From: CALVNN01 sp964393975
GTDB lineage: Bacteria; Bacillota; Clostridia; Christensenellales; UBA1242
NCBI GenBank assembly: GCA_964393975.1
Contig: CAYMVO010000002.1
Coordinates: 23,580-87,579, forward strand
Direction: 5' to 3'
Length of the DNA stretch: 64,000 nucleotides
Shown here piece by piece: positions 60,576-64,000 of this stretch. The translations under genes and the position numbers were made by a program. Within the stretch, counting starts at the first letter, position 1, and each line of letters starts with the position of its first letter. The notes below the pieces were generated by a model. It was not told the DNA's origin, ran no database searches, and saw only the letters and a list, made by a program, of their open reading frames with translations.

Positions 60576-63433
60576 GTGACAGCATAAATATCGGTAGGAC
60601 TCATAACAACTATAACTGCACCTTTTGTAGCGTACTCAGTCTCTCCCCAAGGAGCAGTAAATGAAATATTCTCATCTATCGTAAAATACTGTATCGGCTT
60701 TGCCAATGGCATATATACACCCTCTTGCTCAGTCTCTTTATACTTACTAGCAAAAGTCTGAGGTCTCACAATATACTCCTCTCCATCAGGGTTCGTAACA
60801 ATCATACTCCCCTCGACCTTTACTCTTGCCCGCGTCTCACCTATCACATATTTTTCCCCATCATATTCCACTCTAGGTCTAGTGTCGACTTCTTCTCCTA
60901 TGACACCCTTTCTAGCGACCACTGGTATGGTCTTTTGCGCAGTTTTGAGTCCTTTACCTTGTTTTTTCAATTCCGCAATGCGTTTCGCTGTGTACTCTGC
61001 CATATCTTCAATGACTAAGCACTCTACCTCCCTATCTGGATAAGCGTCCTTATCTAATGAATTTATTTTTAATGTTCTAGTTTGCTTTTTGTTTGGTACT
61101 TCAGCCTCACTCTCTATATCTTGAGTATTTTCAATTTCATTCTTTATATGTTTTTCCGCTTTATTAATCAAGACTTCTATGTCTTCTATCGTTATATCAT
61201 TTTTGATTAAATCTTTATTCTCTTCCAGCAATTTCATTACTAATTGCTTTGCGTCCTCAAATGAATAATTATTCCCCTTTAGACTGTTAGATTTCTCACC
61301 CGATGCCCCTTCTACACCGCTCATAATATTCAAATTCATTCCTTTATTATGCGCTCTTTGTATCATATCACTCACAATAGGACCACCACCCATAGCGACG
61401 ACTGCACCGCCCTTTTCCTCCACCGTATTCAATACGGCATCAGGTAAATCAAACCAACGCTTTACTGGTCTTTTATTTAATGTAGGAATCATTGCATGAG
61501 TAATAGTATTTGCCTCTATGCTATTTGTTTCCTTTCGCATTGCCTCTTCTGTCAATGTACCCAAAACGATTAGATTACCATTTTCTTTTGTATTAAATCT
61601 ATTAGCGAGGATATGAGCTTCTCTTTCGACACCGTGATTTGTACCACCAGTCACCAAATACGCTTTGTCAGTATCAATGCAATGTATCAAAACATCTAAT
61701 GCAATTTGCATCTTGTATTTACTCTCTTCACTCACCTTTTGCCAGTGCTTTTGTGAAGAACCTGTAATCATAATAGGGACTTTACCCTCTAAATCTTTAG
61801 TTATTTGAGCTATATCGGTTATCGCTCCGCAGTGTTTTATTCTCTCTGCCAATTCGTTTTGCGCTCTTGCATATTCTTCTAAATATCTTTTTTCTACCTC
61901 TAACGTAAACTTTGGCTTTCCATTAGAATAACAAGTCTCTAATTCCTCACATACCTTGTCTAAATTGCAATTTTTATGTCTCGCAAATCTTCTTCGCGCC
62001 CTACCAATTATGGCATTTTCAGTCTTCGCTATTCGCTTGAAATCTCTCTCCGTCAGTCCCGCTTGATGCGCCAAAATCATTTCTTGTTTTATATCTGTAG
62101 AATAAATACCCTTACCATCCGTCCCTAACACAACTTGAATACCACTATCCAAATACTTTTTGATAGGAATATCATTCAAACTATTTATATTGTTTAGTGA
62201 TAAATTTGAGCTCATATTAAACTCAATTACCGGTTTTACAATCCCGCACAATTCTAGCATAGAGACATCTCTTGTTCTCTCTTTTTCATCCCAAGGCGCA
62301 GGTTCATTAAAACCATAAATACCATGTCCGAGTCTTACTTGCGGATACTGAAAATTTTTCTTGTACTCATTTTGAAGCTCGTAATGAGCCTCCTCTACAG
62401 CGAGTAGCACCTGTCTCGCGTTTGCCTTAAATAAAGGGTTCTCACCCGCATGAACACGAATAACAAAATCTGGATCATTTAGCATCGCGTATTTTGATAA
62501 TGATTTTATGTGGTCGTAAAACTCCATTGTGGAATTTGTCTCGTGTCCCATAACATCACACCCTACCACATACGGACTTTGTGCTGTCACCTTTAGTCTA
62601 TCTACCTCATCATCGTTCCACTCTTTATCCGAATGTCTCCACAAAGCGCCCAAAAATCTAACCTGTACACCTGTCTCTTTCTCTATCTTTGGCATAACCT
62701 CTTCAAGTTGCCTTAATTGTGTAGTATTTGAAATAACAGAAGACAAAGACAACTCTATATACTGTACCCCATTTTCAGCGCAATCTTTAGCAATCGCCTC
62801 TACTAGCGGAATAAACATATTAGGATTTTTTGTGAAAGGTCCACGCATAGCGTAGATTTCTTCCATTTTATTAAATGTTTCTTGCTCAGATGTATCAATT
62901 TTCATTGACCTGATAAGCGCTTGCAAGTTTTTTGTATTTGATATTATATCCTCTAGTCTATACTGATTTTTCTCATTCGGTGTTAATGATTTATAATCTA
63001 TACCCGCTAAATCCAACAATTTATCGGGAAAGGTTACCCCCCTACCAACGCCACACTCAATCAACTGCTCTGGTGATAATTGTCCAGCAAAATGCGTGTG
63101 TAAATCAGTCTTGAGTTGCTTCGGCTCTTTCTCAAACCTTTTAAAAGGTAAAATGTCAATATCTTTACTTTGTGCAAATAGTCTAGTCTCAAATGATGTC
63201 AATTTATTTAGATACTCAACATTATTTTCTTCATCCACCATCACATAAGGCTTGCCTCTTAGACTAACAACCGTTTTACCCTTAACCTTATAATAGTCAA
63301 CAATTTTGTATAAATTTTGCACTAAAGTTTGAGAATTGTTTACATTAGAATGATTTGTACTTATAAACATTTCACCATTATCCAACAACTCACAAATTAT
63401 TGATTTATCACTATTAAGATACACTACCGCCAT
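60503..63433 (-). CDS. Adenosine deaminase - SLOG-like - C-terminal domain fusion protein
   Basis: 976 aa from the ATG at 63431-63433; GGAG overlaps a GTG at 63442, so the ATG is preferred. Numbering here is from the GTG frame (+3). Residues ~110-480 are an adenosine deaminase domain: metal-binding H-x-H in DLHTHFAG (115, 117), catalytic HAGE (331-334), GHG (His 373) and GTDGKG (Asp 442; the second Asp of the usual DD is Gly). Residues ~550-720 resemble a SLOG nucleotide-ligand domain: MITGSSQKHW, VTGGTNHGVEREAH, LIVLGTLTEEA, GGAVVAMGGGP. The C-terminal ~150 residues (ATKGAVIVVM, IYAVTNEAFKNTY) resemble small domains found at the end of conflict proteins. No membrane segment. Confidence 0.8.
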   Translation of the reverse strand: MAVVYLNSDKSIICELLDNGEMFISTNHSNVNNSQTLVQNLYKIVDYYKVKGKTVVSLRGKPYVMVDEENNVEYLNKLTSFETRLFAQSKDIDILPFKRFEKEPKQLKTDLHTHFAGQLSPEQLIECGVGRGVTFPDKLLDLAGIDYKSLTPNEKNQYRLEDIISNTKNLQALIRSMKIDTSEQETFNKMEEIYAMRGPFTKNPNMFIPLVEAIAKDCAENGVQYIELSLSSVISNTTQLRQLEEVMPKIEKETGVQVRFLGALWRHSDKEWNDDEVDRLKVTAQSPYVVGCDVMGHETNSTMEFYDHIKSLSKYAMLNDPDFVIRVHAGENPLFKANARQVLLAVEEAHYELQNEYKKNFQYPQVRLGHGIYGFNEPAPWDEKERTRDVSMLELCGIVKPVIEFNMSSNLSLNNINSLNDIPIKKYLDSGIQVVLGTDGKGIYSTDIKQEMILAHQAGLTERDFKRIAKTENAIIGRARRRFARHKNCNLDKVCEELETCYSNGKPKFTLEVEKRYLEEYARAQNELAERIKHCGAITDIAQITKDLEGKVPIMITGSSQKHWQKVSEESKYKMQIALDVLIHCIDTDKAYLVTGGTNHGVEREAHILANRFNTKENGNLIVLGTLTEEAMRKETNSIEANTITHAMIPTLNKRPVKRWFDLPDAVLNTVEEKGGAVVAMGGGPIVSDMIQRAHNKGMNLNIMSGVEGASGEKSNSLKGNNYSFEDAKQLVMKLLEENKDLIKNDITIEDIEVLINKAEKHIKNEIENTQDIESEAEVPNKKQTRTLKINSLDKDAYPDREVECLVIEDMAEYTAKRIAELKKQGKGLKTAQKTIPVVARKGVIGEEVDTRPRVEYDGEKYVIGETRARVKVEGSMIVTNPDGEEYIVRPQTFASKYKETEQEGVYMPLAKPIQYFTIDENISFTAPWGETEYATKGAVIVVMSPTDIYAVTNEAFKNTYRPLEKQNVEEVDRVK

Positions 63434-63558
63434 TTTATTCACTCCTTTAATTATACTATTAAGAAAAGACTACTCTCTCATATAAATTGCACAAAACAAT
63501 TTTTTAGATAAAAGTATAAAGTCATCAAAACCGCAAAACGCCCTTTGACTACAAATTA

Positions 63559-63587
63559 ATTATACAATATCAATAACAATTTGTCAA
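63559..63587 (-). promoter_or_regulatory. Consensus promoter of the ADA-SLOG gene
   Basis: Minus strand TTGACA (63582-63587), 17 nt, TATAAT (63559-63564), both perfect. Predicted leader ~119 nt. Confidence 0.8.
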
Positions 63588-63752
63588 TACAAACACAAAA
63601 AACGCCACCACCACCATAAGATTGATAACATTTTAGACTAAAATACAAATTTATAGACAATTTATCATTTTTAGATTGATGTACATAAAAATAAATATTC
63701 CACAAATGTATTGATTTTAATATCTAAATGTGTTTGTATTTAATGTTTAAAA

Positions 63753-63838
63753 GAGTCTAGACCTTATGACTTCAAATAAAATTATTTTAAAATTAGAAAA
63801 GTTGCTCTAGACTCTACGCTCAATCTATCGTAGAGTCT
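63753..63838. other. Three-part inverted repeat able to form two exclusive hairpins
   Basis: GAGTCTAGA (63753-63761) pairs with TCTAGACTC (63806-63814). The overlapping AGACTCTACG (63809-63818) pairs perfectly with CGTAGAGTCT (63829-63838) around a 10-nt loop. No gene is supported in 63588-64000. Confidence 0.55.
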
Positions 63839-63958
63839 TTGTGATTTATAGCTAGATTTAGCAAAAAAGTGGTCGATTTTTGTTTGATATAGTGTACAAT
63901 CACACTCATTTTTGTATGCAATGTTTGTAAAATCTTATAATATGCTATATTATCGGAA

Positions 63959-64000
63959 GTCAGAGGAAAGCAACGCAACGCGTTATTTTCAAATGACTGA
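63959..64000 (+). repeat. Second exact copy of the 42-nt hairpin repeat
   Basis: Identical over 42 nt to the hairpin unit of the composite repeat at 14378-14419, and also preceded by TATTATC. The window ends inside or at the end of the element, so the ~100-bp second unit may follow. Confidence 0.8.

Noticed and set aside
1..64000. tRNA or rRNA genes
   Set aside because: No sequence with a convincing T-arm (GTTCRAATC type) in cloverleaf context or rRNA signature was noticed; a covariance-model scan would be decisive.

Overview
The window looks like a chromosomal stretch of an AT-rich, low-GC Firmicutes (Clostridia-like) bacterium. The evidence is strong GGAGG-type ribosome binding sites, many TTGACA-N17-TATAAT promoters, sporulation-family genes (spoVT, spoVB), a ferredoxin, a BhlA/UviB-type holin and the standard genetic code. 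It mixes core housekeeping genes with several accessory modules. I saw no rRNA, tRNA, CRISPR array, transposase or integrase.

Layout. 1-877: 5' part of a DEAD-box RNA helicase running off the left edge. 1147-17117: six tandem minus-strand paralogs (583-913 aa) of BspA-type leucine-rich-repeat proteins without signal peptides. Five share a C-terminal domain with an invariant NCCQ motif; the first is truncated before it. Each has its own similar promoter, one of them apparently disrupted by a repeat. 17363-30035: core genes: folD, rplM-rpsI (with an L13-like leader and an extended S9), an RnfC-like SLBB protein plus a 2[4Fe-4S] ferredoxin, two HU proteins, spoVT-spoVB, two FAD proteins, a DUF1963 protein and gltX. 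30330-31689: a DUF3990/HTH toxin-antitoxin-like pair with an operator over its promoter. 32160-33044: a cell-surface protein with an InlB-type B-repeat.

33369-43287: a compact minus-strand phage morphogenesis block (large terminase, small protein, portal, scaffold, capsid, neck proteins, P22 gp10-like hub, coiled-coil protein, two holin-like proteins). It has no recognisable integrase, replication, lysin or tail-fibre gene. 43414-47076: an SH3-like membrane protein, an orphan VirD4/TraG coupling ATPase and a VirB2/TrbC-like pilin whose leader can fold to hide its ribosome binding site. 47327-47852: decayed DinD and DUF4143-ATPase remnants.

48011-59077: membrane and surface proteins, a PAP2 phosphatase, MazF, a PGK-iPGM fusion enzyme (two consecutive glycolytic steps in one chain), a Na/Pi cotransporter and a dihydrouridine synthase. 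59162-63433: a Fic protein with its own HTH domain and operators, lying between two ~130-bp direct repeats that are copies of the 3' end of the neighbouring gene. That neighbour is a 976-aa fusion of an adenosine deaminase domain, a SLOG-like nucleotide-binding domain and a C-terminal domain, and is a good candidate for a conflict or defence protein. An identical 42-nt hairpin repeat occurs at 14378-14419 and at the extreme right end.

The most promising undescribed systems are the cytoplasmic LRR-NCCQ array and the ADA-SLOG protein with its flanked Fic cassette.
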